From positions 32,051-96,050 of the forward strand of contig JAHHHW010000011.1 of NCBI GenBank assembly GCA_019359115.1: 64,000 bases of DNA, written 5' to 3'. The stretch comes from Pelatocladus maniniholoensis HA4357-MV3. Its GTDB lineage: Bacteria > Cyanobacteriota > Cyanobacteriia > Cyanobacteriales > Nostocaceae. The notes below the pieces were generated by a model. That model saw only the letters and a list, made by a program, of their open reading frames with translations, was not told the origin of the DNA and searched no databases. This document shows, one piece after another, positions 18,023-27,582 of the stretch (positions are counted from its first letter, which is position 1; each line of letters opens with the position of its first letter). The position numbers and the translations under genes were made by a program.

Positions 18023-20863
18023 ATGGTTGCTGATAGAGAAAAACCAGAAGAAGTAAAAGTATTTGAACAAGAAATTCTGGAAGCTGAAAATCAGATAGCA
18101 CAGGCAACCTCAAAACTGTTTTTTCTGGAAGATATCCTTGACAATATTTGTCATGAAATTCAATCTGTGCTGGGCTTCGACTTTGCCACCATATCCTTGG
18201 TGATGCCAGCACACAATACCATTGAGACAGTACATGGAATTGGCATTCCCAAAAACAATTGGTTCAATCAAGCAAGACATTATATAGAAGAAGATCAAGA
18301 GTTACGAGATATTCAAGCAGATGTAGTCCAAACTCGTCAAACCGAAATTATATCTGGATGGGACAAGCGATTTGATCGCTGGCTCTACGAAACATTTCAC
18401 CATCAGCATTTCATTCGTATTTTTACACCTATTATCCTGATCAGAGATGAAACTGGAAAAGTAATTGAAGATTGGTTTGAACACTATGACTGGGAGAATA
18501 ACTTTATTCCTAGACAAACAATTGGAGGAGAAAAAAATACTACGATTCAGATGAATCAATTACCTAGATTTGCTGTACCTAAAGTTATTGGTACTATAGA
18601 AGCAGGCTACAAAAACTCTGAAATACCTATTACATATAAACAAGCAGTTACTCTGGCTAAACTTGTTGGTCAAAAAGCACTAGATATTCGTCAAGCACGT
18701 TTACCTTATGTTTTAGAAGTTATTTCTGAGAACGCTAGGCGTATTTTGCGAGCTGATTGGTCTACACTGCATTTTCTCTGGAATCGAGATCAAAACCGCT
18801 ACGTATACGATATCTGTATCGGCTGTATAAATAATCTGTTCACACAGAACAATCCACCTCGTAAAGAAGGGTTAGGCTGGCAAGCAATCCGTGACAGACA
18901 ACCTCAATTTATTAGCAGTTCCGAGCCAGAATTCTTTAATCCGACAGCATATCGTGAAGGAACCAGAGCATATGCCGCTTTTCCATTGCTGTTCGATGGC
19001 AAACAGGGATTGATACATCGCGAAATCTCCACTGACACACATGAAAATAATAGTGGTCGAAAAAAATCTGACTCCAGTTATGTCGGAGTCCTTTATATTC
19101 ATTTCCTGCGCGAGCATCAATTAGATGATGATGAGTTGCGTTGGGGAGAACTCTTTGCTAACCGGGCTGTTGATGCTATATGGCACGCTATTATATATCA
19201 ACAGATGCGCGATAAAGCACGTCAATTAAGTACTCTCCACTCAGTTACTCAATCCCTCAATCAGATACCAGAAAACAGTGATTTACTAAAGCACATTGCT
19301 TGGAATACTTTAAACGTGCTGGCAGCAGATGTTGTCACTATCTACGCATATATTCAGGCTGAAAAGCAATTTTTGACACCACCTAGTATTGCCGGACGCC
19401 TCAGAGCAGAACAGGAAATGAGTAAAGAGATTAGTCAACAAGATGTACCATTTCTATTGATCGCGCATGGAAAGAATGTCTATGCTCCACAGTTTGAAAA
19501 ATCTATCTTTAAAAATTCACCTTTTACCAAGCGGGAAAATATCAAGTCTGTGGCTGGTGTCTTGCTGAAGGTAGACACAGATATTGTGGGGGTCATGTTT
19601 ATTAGCTATCGCAGATCTCACAGTTTCTCTAAAGAGGAAATACAAATTATTGATTCCTTAGCTGCTTCAGCTGCGATCGCGATCAAAAACCAACGATGGT
19701 TGCAAACTTTAGGTGATATTGATCGTGAAATTATAACTACTTTAGACCAAGAAGAACTCTTAAGGCTAATTGTGCAGCGAGCAGTACAAATCACAGGGGC
19801 AGATTTGGGAATTATTCGCCACTTAGATCCAATCAGCCAGAAATTAGTTGCACAGACTAGGCATCCTGCTGATGAGCCAGTTGAATTAAATTTAACATCT
19901 ATAAAGATGGATGAAGGGGTGGCTGGTTGGGTCGCAAGACATCGCCAACCAGCATTAGTTGATGATGTTCGGACTGACTCACGCTATAAAGCCTATTTTG
20001 TTAATACTCTTTCAGAGTTATGTGTACCTCTTCTTGATCAAGATGGTCGTGTAGTTGGTGTACTAAATGTAGAAAGTCGTAAGACTAATGCATTCGATCA
20101 AAGAGATTTACAAAGGTTAGAAGTTTTAGCTGATCTTGCTGTTATTGCAATTCAGAATGCGGAAAGTAAAGAAAAGCTTGCCAAAATGGAAACCATGGCT
20201 GCTGTTGGTGATTTAACCAGCCAAATTCTGCATCGCATGAATAATGATGTTGGTGCGTTTAAAGAATTCCTACAAGAAACTATTGATAGCCTCGATAGAG
20301 GTGATATTAATGATGCAAGAGATACATTGAACCGGATTCGGCTTTTAGTAGATCGAGTTCGTGACAATCTCCGAGGGATGAAAGTTTATAAGCAAGAAAG
20401 TCCCCAAGTTATCAATCTCTACCAAGTCATTCTCGAAGTTCTAAATCAAATACAAATCCCATCTGAAGTTATCCAAACAATTGATCTAGAATCCAATTTG
20501 CATGAAGTGTTTGGTGGTAAACAGCAATTACTAGGTGTGTTTGATAATCTCATCCGAAATGCTATTGATGCTATGCCTGATGGAGGTGTACTTTCCATCA
20601 GTGGCAAAAGCGTAGAGCGAGAAAGAAAGCTCTGGATAGAATTGCAAATTTCTGATACTGGTTTAGGCATTAGTAAAGAAGACCGTGAAAAAATTTTTCA
20701 ACTAGGATTTACAACCAAGAGTAATCGTGGCAGGATGGGTTTTGGATTATGGTGGACTCAAAGTCAGATAGAAAGCTTAGACGGACATTTAACAGTAAAT
20801 AGCATAGTTGGTGAGGGAACACAATTTACTGTAATATTGCCAGCATGTAATCCGGAGGTTTAA
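18023..20863 (+). CDS. Multi-GAF sensor histidine kinase
   Basis: 946 residues, soluble, with no membrane span. AAGGGA stands 5 bases before the ATG. Two to four GAF-type sensor units fill residues about 30-720, the best being near 420-560 and 580-720 (DLGIIRHLDPISQKLVAQT, MDEGVAGWVARHRQPALVDD, GVLNVESRKTNAFDQRDLQR). The phospho-acceptor box is unusual: AVGDLTSQILHRMNNDVGAF, with H737 followed by R-M-N-N. The ATPase domain is complete: NLIRNAIDAMPDGG, DTGLGIS, FQLGFTTK, GRMGFGLWW. No cysteine/histidine chromophore signature is evident, so the ligand is unknown. The next gene, 47 bp downstream on the same strand, is a receiver-caspase fusion, its likely phosphotransfer partner. Confidence 0.9.
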   Translation: MVADREKPEEVKVFEQEILEAENQIAQATSKLFFLEDILDNICHEIQSVLGFDFATISLVMPAHNTIETVHGIGIPKNNWFNQARHYIEEDQELRDIQADVVQTRQTEIISGWDKRFDRWLYETFHHQHFIRIFTPIILIRDETGKVIEDWFEHYDWENNFIPRQTIGGEKNTTIQMNQLPRFAVPKVIGTIEAGYKNSEIPITYKQAVTLAKLVGQKALDIRQARLPYVLEVISENARRILRADWSTLHFLWNRDQNRYVYDICIGCINNLFTQNNPPRKEGLGWQAIRDRQPQFISSSEPEFFNPTAYREGTRAYAAFPLLFDGKQGLIHREISTDTHENNSGRKKSDSSYVGVLYIHFLREHQLDDDELRWGELFANRAVDAIWHAIIYQQMRDKARQLSTLHSVTQSLNQIPENSDLLKHIAWNTLNVLAADVVTIYAYIQAEKQFLTPPSIAGRLRAEQEMSKEISQQDVPFLLIAHGKNVYAPQFEKSIFKNSPFTKRENIKSVAGVLLKVDTDIVGVMFISYRRSHSFSKEEIQIIDSLAASAAIAIKNQRWLQTLGDIDREIITTLDQEELLRLIVQRAVQITGADLGIIRHLDPISQKLVAQTRHPADEPVELNLTSIKMDEGVAGWVARHRQPALVDDVRTDSRYKAYFVNTLSELCVPLLDQDGRVVGVLNVESRKTNAFDQRDLQRLEVLADLAVIAIQNAESKEKLAKMETMAAVGDLTSQILHRMNNDVGAFKEFLQETIDSLDRGDINDARDTLNRIRLLVDRVRDNLRGMKVYKQESPQVINLYQVILEVLNQIQIPSEVIQTIDLESNLHEVFGGKQQLLGVFDNLIRNAIDAMPDGGVLSISGKSVERERKLWIELQISDTGLGISKEDREKIFQLGFTTKSNRGRMGFGLWWTQSQIESLDGHLTVNSIVGEGTQFTVILPACNPEV

Positions 20864-20910
20864 GTTGAGATTCGGCATCAAGTACCAGAAGCAATATAAA
20901 GGAGAAGTTT

Positions 20911-22134
20911 ATGGCGGAGTACAAAATTCTTCTGGTTGAGGATGACTTATTTTGGCAGGATCTTCTTGAACGTAAGATTCGCCTTGCTTTGCGAGGTATT
21001 GATGACCCAAAGAGTGCCATTACAATTGTCGAACTTTTCGATCAAGCTTATAACACTATCAAAAATGATTGCTGGCATCTACTAGTTACTGACATTGGTC
21101 TGGGAGATCCATCAGTATCTATGCTCAAGAAAGGAATGCATTTAGCTGACCTAGCTCACGAGTTAAACATACCAGTTATTGCAGTCAGTGGAACACCAGG
21201 ATTAAGTAGAAAAGATGTCAGTAACTTATACGAAAAATTTGGTATCTTTAGCTTTTTTGATAAGCTTGATTTTGATCACAGTAGTTTTATCACAAAAGTT
21301 CAAGCAGTTTTACAAAAGCAAATAACAACCTCCTCGCAACATCAAAATTCAGTCCAAAAACCATCTCAAATACCAGAGGCGATCGCTACAATCCAATCTA
21401 ATTATTATGCTCTGGTAATTGGCATTGCCAATTATCATCACATCCGTCCACTCTCAAAAACAACTAATGATGCGAGTGATCTGCACGAAACGCTGATTCA
21501 AAATGGCTATAGTCAAACAAATGTCACTATTTTGCTCGATCAAGATGCTACAAAAGCCGCGATTAGTCAGAAATTAGAACTGCTTGCTAGTCATGTTAAA
21601 GCCCATGATACCGTAATCATCTTTTTCTCTGGTCATGGGGCGCGTTTATTTGGTGGCTTTTCATCAGGCGAATATTTGTGTCCAGTGGAAGCAGAAATAA
21701 ACAAAATCAAGGATACATGTATTTCTGATGCAGAATTCACCAATGCTTTGCGGGCTATTCATGCTAGTCGCTTAGTTGTTTTTCTAGATAGCTGTCACTC
21801 TGGTGGGGTTGGTGAACCCAAGGATTTGCTTTATCAATTAGAAGCTGGTTTGTCAGAAAAAACCTATAATCACCTCGTTCAGGGAGAAGGACGAGTCATC
21901 ATCGCCTCATGCAAATCAGATGAAGTGTCCTGGGAACTTCCAGGAATGCGGAATGGGCTATTTACTTACTACCTGTTAGAAGGAATACGTGGTAAAGTTG
22001 CTAAGGCTGATGGAACTGTTCGGATTTTTGATTTGTTTAGTTATATATCTGAACATGTACCTAAGCACAAACCTGAGCAGAATCCTTTCTTAAAGTCGCA
22101 AGCAGAAAACTTTATTGTTGCTATCACCAAATAA
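20911..22134 (+). CDS. Receiver domain fused to caspase-like (C14, orthocaspase) peptidase
   Basis: 407 residues, with AAGGAGAAG before the ATG. Residues 1-135 form a response-regulator receiver: acid pocket E10-D11-D12, phospho-acceptor D61 (LLVTDIGLGD), S93 in AVSGTPG and K118 in FFDKLDF. After a short linker, residues about 165-400 form a caspase-hemoglobinase fold: YYALVIGIANYHHI, catalytic H242 in FFSGHGARL and catalytic C295 in FLDSCHSGG. The acidic residues next to the catalytic pair suggest Arg/Lys specificity, as in metacaspases, though this is inference. There is no DNA-binding domain. The gene directly follows a histidine kinase, so phosphorylation may switch the protease on or off. 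A possible terminator (CCCATTCCACC...GGTGAAATGGG) lies at 22231-22268. Confidence 0.92.
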   Translation: MAEYKILLVEDDLFWQDLLERKIRLALRGIDDPKSAITIVELFDQAYNTIKNDCWHLLVTDIGLGDPSVSMLKKGMHLADLAHELNIPVIAVSGTPGLSRKDVSNLYEKFGIFSFFDKLDFDHSSFITKVQAVLQKQITTSSQHQNSVQKPSQIPEAIATIQSNYYALVIGIANYHHIRPLSKTTNDASDLHETLIQNGYSQTNVTILLDQDATKAAISQKLELLASHVKAHDTVIIFFSGHGARLFGGFSSGEYLCPVEAEINKIKDTCISDAEFTNALRAIHASRLVVFLDSCHSGGVGEPKDLLYQLEAGLSEKTYNHLVQGEGRVIIASCKSDEVSWELPGMRNGLFTYYLLEGIRGKVAKADGTVRIFDLFSYISEHVPKHKPEQNPFLKSQAENFIVAITK

Positions 22135-22353
22135 TCTGACTTTAATTCTCAGTAGGGGGAGCATCTGCTAAATCAGTCAATTCAGACCTGGCGTAAGTTA
22201 AATAGTATAGCATTGATAACGGCTTAGAAGCCCATTCCACCAGAACAATTTTTGATTGGTGAAATGGGTTCTCGCCCGTTCAGTTTATTAAACCCTCATT
22301 TAGTTCAACTTCTTTATTGAGGGATATTTCTAAGAGATTGGTAAAAGATTAAT

Positions 22354-22845
22354 TTAACCAGGAATGACTTGAAGAATCAGTGAGCGCTTATCAAGCGACT
22401 GAACTTTACCCACTGAAGTGAGATCATCGACAATGCGGTCTAGTAATTTTCCAGCTTGATCACGATATTGATGTTCTCGACCTCGTAAACGAATGGCAAA
22501 CTTTACTGAATCGCCTTTACTTAACCACTGAGCCGCTTGATTAATACGTAAATTGTAATCAGCCGCACCCACATTTGGACGGAATCGTACTTCCTTTACT
22601 GTGGGTCTAGCACTCTGGGTCTGACGTTTTTTCTTTTGATACTGAAGCTTACCATAGTTGAGAATCTTCGCCACTGGAGTATCTTTGCTTTGAGAGACTA
22701 CAACCAGGTCAAGATCCACACTCTGGGCTAGCTCTAGAGCTTCACGGGTGTCTATCAGACCACGATTGTTATTTTCATGGTCAATCAATAAGACTTGAGG
22801 TGACTTGATTTGGGAGTTAATAAGTTGCTTTTGGACTACGATAAT
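22354..22845 (-). CDS. infC: Translation initiation factor IF-3, probable AUU start
   Basis: IF-3 binds the 30S subunit and checks initiator tRNA and start codon. The frame holds the N-domain (LINSQIKSPQVLLIDHENNN, then GLIDTREALELAQSVDLDLV), the linker LNYGKLQYQKKKRQ and the C-domain (VKEVRFRPNVGAADYNLRI, FAIRLRGREHQYRD). No ATG, GTG or TTG gives the complete N-domain: the first common start (TTG, 22788) would cut it off. Reading upstream, the homology goes back to an ATT at 22845, with GAGAGG five bases before it. E. coli infC also starts with AUU and controls itself through it, so I call 163 residues. The sequence is rather divergent and may be a second IF-3 copy. No rpmI/rplT follows. Confidence 0.85.
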   Translation of the reverse strand: MIVVQKQLINSQIKSPQVLLIDHENNNRGLIDTREALELAQSVDLDLVVVSQSKDTPVAKILNYGKLQYQKKKRQTQSARPTVKEVRFRPNVGAADYNLRINQAAQWLSKGDSVKFAIRLRGREHQYRDQAGKLLDRIVDDLTSVGKVQSLDKRSLILQVIPG

Positions 22846-23099
22846 GATTTCCTCTCAATTTTTCAAGAGTTTAATTTTACTAGTAATACTAAGGTAACAC
22901 AACGTTAAGTGTGAGCAAGCTAGTGTATCACCAAAAATTGGGTTAGCTAGTAGTCTGTCAATTTTCAGTTTACGGGAAAAGGAAAAAGTAAAATCCTCAA
23001 CAGTGAAAAACTGTCCGTCACAATAAACTTGAGAGTACATGATTCAGCAGCTTGATGAATACGTTAAGCTGACGACAGCAGCTTTAATCAAAAAAAACA

Positions 23100-23894
23100 A
23101 TGGCAAATATTCCCTCAATTCTCGCCTTGGACTTTGATGGTGTAATTTGCGACGGACTAATTGAATATTTTGAGGTAGCATGGCGTACTTATTGCCAAGT
23201 TTGGTTCCCCGCTAACGAAACACCACCAGATGATTTGGCTTCTCAATTTTATCGACTCAGACCCGTAATTGAAACAGGTTGGGAAATGCCTGTTTTAGTC
23301 AAAGCTTTGTTAGAGGGAATTGCAGAAGTAGAAATTCTCCAAAATTGGCATAATATTAACCAGAAAATTGTACTTCAAGACAATCTCAATGCTAAACAAA
23401 TCAGTACCACATTAGATAAATTACGCGATGAATGGATTGCTAATGATTTAGAAAGTTGGTTGAGTTTGCATCAATTTTATCCAGGTGTAATTGACAAACT
23501 TCAATCGACAATTGCCAGCACAAGCAAATTATATATTATTTCTACAAAAGAAGGACGTTTTGTCCAGCAATTATTCCAGCAAGAAGGAGTAAATTTAGGT
23601 TCAGAAAAGATTTTCGGTAAAGAAGTGAAACGTCCCAAATATGAAATTTTACGAGAATTAATTCAATTGCACAAAGTCCCACAAGAAACAGTCTGGTTTG
23701 TGGAAGATCGATTAAAAACATTACAGTTAGTAGACCAGCAAACAGACCTGAAAGATGTAAAACTCTTCCTAGCAGACTGGGGTTACAATACTCCTTTAGA
23801 AAAAACTACAGCCCAAAATGATCCACGCATTCAACTATTATCACTTTCTCAATTTGGGCAAGATTTTTCGCAATGGTTAGTTGTTAGTGGATAG
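23100..23894 (+). CDS. HAD-family hydrolase
   Basis: 264 residues. Motif I is ALDFDGVICDG near residues 8-18 (nucleophile and acid Asp pair), motif II is the Ser/Thr in LYIISTKEGRF, a lysine follows in KIFGKEVKRPKYE, and motif IV is VWFVEDRLKTL. These are the elements of a phosphoglycolate-phosphatase-like Cof/PGP-type HAD with an alpha-helical cap. The substrate is not evident. The gene begins about 250 bp from infC, on the opposite strand. Its last codons and stop (23875-23894) are duplicated beyond a MITE-like insertion. Confidence 0.85.
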   Translation: MANIPSILALDFDGVICDGLIEYFEVAWRTYCQVWFPANETPPDDLASQFYRLRPVIETGWEMPVLVKALLEGIAEVEILQNWHNINQKIVLQDNLNAKQISTTLDKLRDEWIANDLESWLSLHQFYPGVIDKLQSTIASTSKLYIISTKEGRFVQQLFQQEGVNLGSEKIFGKEVKRPKYEILRELIQLHKVPQETVWFVEDRLKTLQLVDQQTDLKDVKLFLADWGYNTPLEKTTAQNDPRIQLLSLSQFGQDFSQWLVVSG

Positions 23895-24048
23895 CAGGGT
23901 GGTTTCATACGAAAAAAGAAAAATATGGAAGTCTGTATTTCTCGTTTTGAAGCATAGATTTTTACCCCTCTCCAAACCTCTCCCCTTATTAAGGGGAGAG
24001 GCTTTAAAAGAAGATTTTAATTTTCTCTGCTTGTATGAAACCACCCTG
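23895..24048. mobile_element. 154-bp MITE-like element with 16-bp perfect TIRs and 20-bp flanking direct repeats
   Basis: The element starts CAGGGTGGTTTCATAC and ends GTATGAAACCACCCTG, a perfect 16-bp inverted repeat. Its core carries the palindrome CCTCTCCCCTT-ATT-AAGGGGAGAGG. It is flanked on both sides by the same 20 bases, GGTTAGTTGTTAGTGGATAG (23875-23894 and 24049-24068). The left copy is the end of the HAD gene including its stop. There is no coding capacity. Confidence 0.85.
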
Positions 24049-24154
24049 GGTTAGTTGTTAGTGGATAGGGGTGTAAAATCTGGATTTGTTGCAAACCGAG
24101 GTTTTGCCCTTAACGTACAAAATACCCAGAGAACGCAGCAGAAGTACAAATAAA

Positions 24155-25315
24155 TTAAGATAATTCCTGTTGTAATCGCTTGTGAAAGGCTTCAATTCCA
24201 AAATTCGCGATCGCCATTTCTCGCAACCACTCACCGTTACAACGTTGATCTTCGCCTTTGAGGATTTCAATACAAGCCGCAGCTACAGCATTTGGATCGC
24301 GGTGTGGGACTCGCCATCCAAGTTTACCATCTTGTAGTGGCTCGGCGGAACCGTCGGCATCACCAGATAGTACGGGTACACCACAAGCCATTGCTTCTAA
24401 ATAGACAATCCCAAACCCTTCCTGAGAAGGCATAATGTAAGCATCAGCTAGGCGGTAGTGTTCCACTAGTTCTTCTGTAGGGACAAATCCAGCAAACACA
24501 ACGCGATCGCTAACTCCCAAATCTTGTGCTAACTTGGCAAGACGAGGTTGATCATCACCACGACCGATCACTAAATATTTCACTTCTGGGAAAACTTGAG
24601 CTATTTGTGGTAAGGCTTGAATTGTGATATCTACGCCTTTGTAAATATCACCAGACCACAACCGGGCTACAGTCATTAATACTTTAGCTTTTTGTAAACT
24701 ATAGCGTTCGATGAAATTAGCTGGTTTTTCTCCAGGAGTCAGGCGATCGCTATCCACAGCACAAGGTAAAATTTTGACGCGATCGCGATTAAGATGATTG
24801 GCTATACAGGCAACCTCACGAGTGTAGCGGCTAATTGTCCAAACTTGCGCTGCTTTTTGCAAACTGGATTGCATGAACTTTGGTAATGGTTCCCAAACCT
24901 CTTTACCATAGGTGATCACAGTATAAGGAATTCCCAAAAATTGGCATAACATCCCTACCAAAGGCGCTAGCTTGATATGACCACAAAAAACACGCTGGGG
25001 TCGTTGTTGGATCAAATGATTGAGTAATGCGACCGCCATTTTCACTCGTCCAAGTTGAGGAGACGAAGTTTTAAAATAATGAAATTGGCAGCGTTCAGAT
25101 GTAAAAGGATTGGTGCAATCAGGGGCATCACGTAATATAAATATATCTGCATGTATTGGTTTAGCTAATTGCAAATAGGCTTGAAAAATATCTTTGACAT
25201 AAGATTGAATTCCACCTTCATAGGAAAAAATTTCCAAAAAGACGAATACATGGTTAACTGGTGTATTGATTGATTGGTTTAAATCTAAGTTTTCTTGGAT
25301 TGGTGAAGTTAGCAT
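24155..25315 (-). CDS. GT4-family glycosyltransferase
   Basis: 386 residues of GT-B fold. The N-domain has VFVFLEIFSYEGGIQSYV with the glycine loop, and the C-domain has VLMTVARLWSGDIYKGVDIT, YLVIGRGDDQPRLAKLA, VVFAGFVPTEELVEHYRLAD and the EX7E nucleotide-sugar motif in PSQEGFGIVYLEAMACGVPV. This is a retaining transferase using a nucleotide sugar, probably at the cytoplasmic membrane in polysaccharide or glycolipid assembly. Donor and acceptor cannot be read from the sequence. It is a single gene with no neighbouring polysaccharide cluster. Confidence 0.9.
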   Translation of the reverse strand: MLTSPIQENLDLNQSINTPVNHVFVFLEIFSYEGGIQSYVKDIFQAYLQLAKPIHADIFILRDAPDCTNPFTSERCQFHYFKTSSPQLGRVKMAVALLNHLIQQRPQRVFCGHIKLAPLVGMLCQFLGIPYTVITYGKEVWEPLPKFMQSSLQKAAQVWTISRYTREVACIANHLNRDRVKILPCAVDSDRLTPGEKPANFIERYSLQKAKVLMTVARLWSGDIYKGVDITIQALPQIAQVFPEVKYLVIGRGDDQPRLAKLAQDLGVSDRVVFAGFVPTEELVEHYRLADAYIMPSQEGFGIVYLEAMACGVPVLSGDADGSAEPLQDGKLGWRVPHRDPNAVAAACIEILKGEDQRCNGEWLREMAIANFGIEAFHKRLQQELS

Positions 25316-25546
25316 TTGTAATAAGACTCGTGATTATTAAAATCTAGAAAATATCACAATAAAAATACAATACATCCGATTAAATTTTACTTCGGATATA
25401 TATAACTATGATGCTTTCAAATCCTAGCAAATTCGTTCTTGAAAACCGAATGTTGACTTTACGGAATAGAATATTTTTTTGAGTTGGTACTTAATATTCT
25501 ATTTACAGGCTTTTGACTAAACTAAGTAATTATTCTGAAAAGGGGG

Positions 25547-25615
25547 AGTTAATTTTTTGTCATAATTTTGGGGTTGTACCAGACGCGATTATACTCTTAC
25601 GAGCGTCTACGCGTC
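25547..25615. repeat. Fragment of the TIR-ended dispersed repeat family
   Basis: TTTTTTGTCATAATTTTGGG then GTACCAGACGCGATTATACT and CGTCTACGCGTCTGTAC. The first part matches 29370-29400 and 37046-37076. The hairpin arm matches 29396-29426. It lies in a 416-bp gap (25316-25731) that has no gene. Confidence 0.6.
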
Positions 25616-25731
25616 TGTACAATTATTAGGATTATACAAATGCTAAGGCTGTGATTTCGGAAATGAGAAAATGGGGAATGGGGAAGGAGTCGCTAGGATC
25701 AAGATTAGTAACTTTGCTGGGATGAAGTTCT

Positions 25732-27279
25732 ATGTCTTTAACTGAGGAAATTCTTTCGCAATTACCGGGTGATGTTTTGGGGGGGTTGCGTCGGAGCGAT
25801 CGCATCTTAACATCAATTAGAGAAGGTAAAATTCCTGTACCGACGGCAGTTAAAGAAAATCAACAACAATTGGGTGCTGTTGATTGGGATGTGTTGATTT
25901 GTGGTGGCACTTTAGGAATTTTAATTGGTTGTGCTTTAGCTGTGCAAGGATTCCGGGTGGCGTTACTCGAACGGGGGATATTGCGGGGAAGAGATCAAGA
26001 ATGGAATATCTCTCGCCAAGAATTAGCAGTTTTTTTAAAATTATCTTTATTAACAGATGCAGAATTGAAACAAGCGATCGCCACAGAATACAATCCAGCC
26101 AGAGTCGGGTTTGACAATGGTGTAGAAATTTGGGTGGAAAACGTCTTAAATATTGGTGTAGACCCAGTGTATCTACTGGAAACATTAAAACAGCGATTTC
26201 TGGCTGTCGGCGGAAAGTTATTTGAAAACACGCCTTTTGAAGAAGCAGTGATTCATCCAGATGGAGTCATAGTTAACAATCAATACAAAGCCAGATTGTT
26301 AATTGACGCGATGGGACATTTTTCTCCGATTAGCCAACAAGCGCGACAAGGACAAAAACCAGATGCGGTGTGCTTGGTGGTTGGGAGTTGCGCCCAAGGT
26401 TTTCCCGAAAATCACACTGGCGATTTAATCTTATCTTTGACACCGATTCAAAAACAATGCCAATATTTTTGGGAAGCTTTCCCCGCCAGAGATGGTAGAA
26501 CAACTTATATGTTTACTTATATGGATGCAGATCCACGACATATAGGATTAGAAGCTTTGTTTGCAGACTATCTGCGCTTGCTGCCAAAATACCAAAATGT
26601 GGAATTGTCACAGTTAACCTTGCAAAGGGCGCTATTTGGTTTCTTTCCCTCCTATCGCCAAAGTCCCCTACATACACCCTGGAGTCGCATTCTCCCAGTT
26701 GGAGACAGCAGTGGAAATCAATCGCCTTTAAGTTTTGGTGGTTTTGGGGCGATGGTGCGTCATTTACAGCGATTAACCCACGGAATTGATGAAGCACTGC
26801 AAACGGATCAGTTATCTGCCAATGCATTAGCACTATTGCAACCATATCAACCGAGTTTGAGTGTGACTTGGTTATTTCAAAAAGCCATGAGTGTGGGTGT
26901 CAATCAAAAAATTGCGCCGGAACAAATTAACGAATTACTATCAGCAGTATTTCAGCAAATGCAAACATCAGGTGAGATAGTTTTAAAACCATTTTTACAA
27001 GATGTAGTGCAGTTTCCAGCCCTGACGCAAACCTTATTAAAAACAAACTTCGCCCATCCTGGAATTGTGGTAAAAATTATTCCCCATGTCGGTTTATTAG
27101 CTTTGTTAGATTGGCTGGTACATTATAGTAATTTGGCTGCATATTCTGCGTTGTTTTGGCTCAGTCAAAATTTTGCACCCTGGGAGAAATATTTACCCAA
27201 CACTTCTAAATATTACTGGCATCGTTGGGTTGATGCTTGGAAGTATGGTTCTGGTGGTGATTATGAGAAAGGGGAATAG
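25732..27279 (+). CDS. cruP: CruP-type FAD-dependent lycopene cyclase family protein
   Basis: 515 residues. A Rossmann FAD motif lies near residues 40-70 (DVLICGGTLGILIGCALAVQ, then GFRVALLERG). Further conserved parts are WNISRQELAVFLKL, PARVGFDNGVEIWVENVLNI, LIDAMGHFSPI and the late GDSSGNQSPLSFGGFGAM. Length and motifs fit CruP, the paralogue of the lycopene cyclase CruA. CruP of cyanobacteria and plants has weak or no cyclase activity in some tests and has been linked to limiting carotenoid epoxide under oxidative stress. I separate it from CruA by memory of the N-terminal EILSQLPGDVLGGLRRSD, so the assignment is good but not certain. No other carotenoid genes are near. Confidence 0.8.
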   Translation: MSLTEEILSQLPGDVLGGLRRSDRILTSIREGKIPVPTAVKENQQQLGAVDWDVLICGGTLGILIGCALAVQGFRVALLERGILRGRDQEWNISRQELAVFLKLSLLTDAELKQAIATEYNPARVGFDNGVEIWVENVLNIGVDPVYLLETLKQRFLAVGGKLFENTPFEEAVIHPDGVIVNNQYKARLLIDAMGHFSPISQQARQGQKPDAVCLVVGSCAQGFPENHTGDLILSLTPIQKQCQYFWEAFPARDGRTTYMFTYMDADPRHIGLEALFADYLRLLPKYQNVELSQLTLQRALFGFFPSYRQSPLHTPWSRILPVGDSSGNQSPLSFGGFGAMVRHLQRLTHGIDEALQTDQLSANALALLQPYQPSLSVTWLFQKAMSVGVNQKIAPEQINELLSAVFQQMQTSGEIVLKPFLQDVVQFPALTQTLLKTNFAHPGIVVKIIPHVGLLALLDWLVHYSNLAAYSALFWLSQNFAPWEKYLPNTSKYYWHRWVDAWKYGSGGDYEKGE

Positions 27280-27496
27280 GGGATTGGGGATTGGGGAAGG
27301 TAGGGGTCCCCTTTGGGGAACTCGGGGCCCCCACTCCCCCCAAGGGAGTGGGGATTAGGGGCGAAGGGGTAATGGGGATCGGGGATCGAAAAAGGTGGTG
27401 CGTAGACACGCAGTGGCTTATCGTCAGATATCGCTTTTTGTTCTTCTCTAGAATAGTGGGATCTGGTTTGGGAGGGAGTATCGCAAATGTTCAAAA

Positions 27497-27565
27497 CCGC
27501 CTGCGATTGAAATCGCAGTCTCATAGCTAAACTCTGCTGAAGCAGACTGTTTGATTTGTTTGAGT
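27497..27565. repeat. Multi-hairpin dispersed repeat, copy E (partial)
   Basis: CGCCTGCGATTGAAATCGCAG, CTCATAGC, then CTCTGCTGAAGCAGA. These are the first two stems of the family. It lies just before the 21-bp array. Upstream, 27280-27400 is G-rich filler (GGGGATTGGGGA) with an inverted repeat CCCACTCCC/GGGAGTGGG. Confidence 0.7.
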
Positions 27566-27582
27566 GCGATTGATCACGCTTG

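Noticed and set aside
27173..27530. Overlapping frames after cruP
   Set aside because: G-rich filler and repeats; open frames on both strands without homology.
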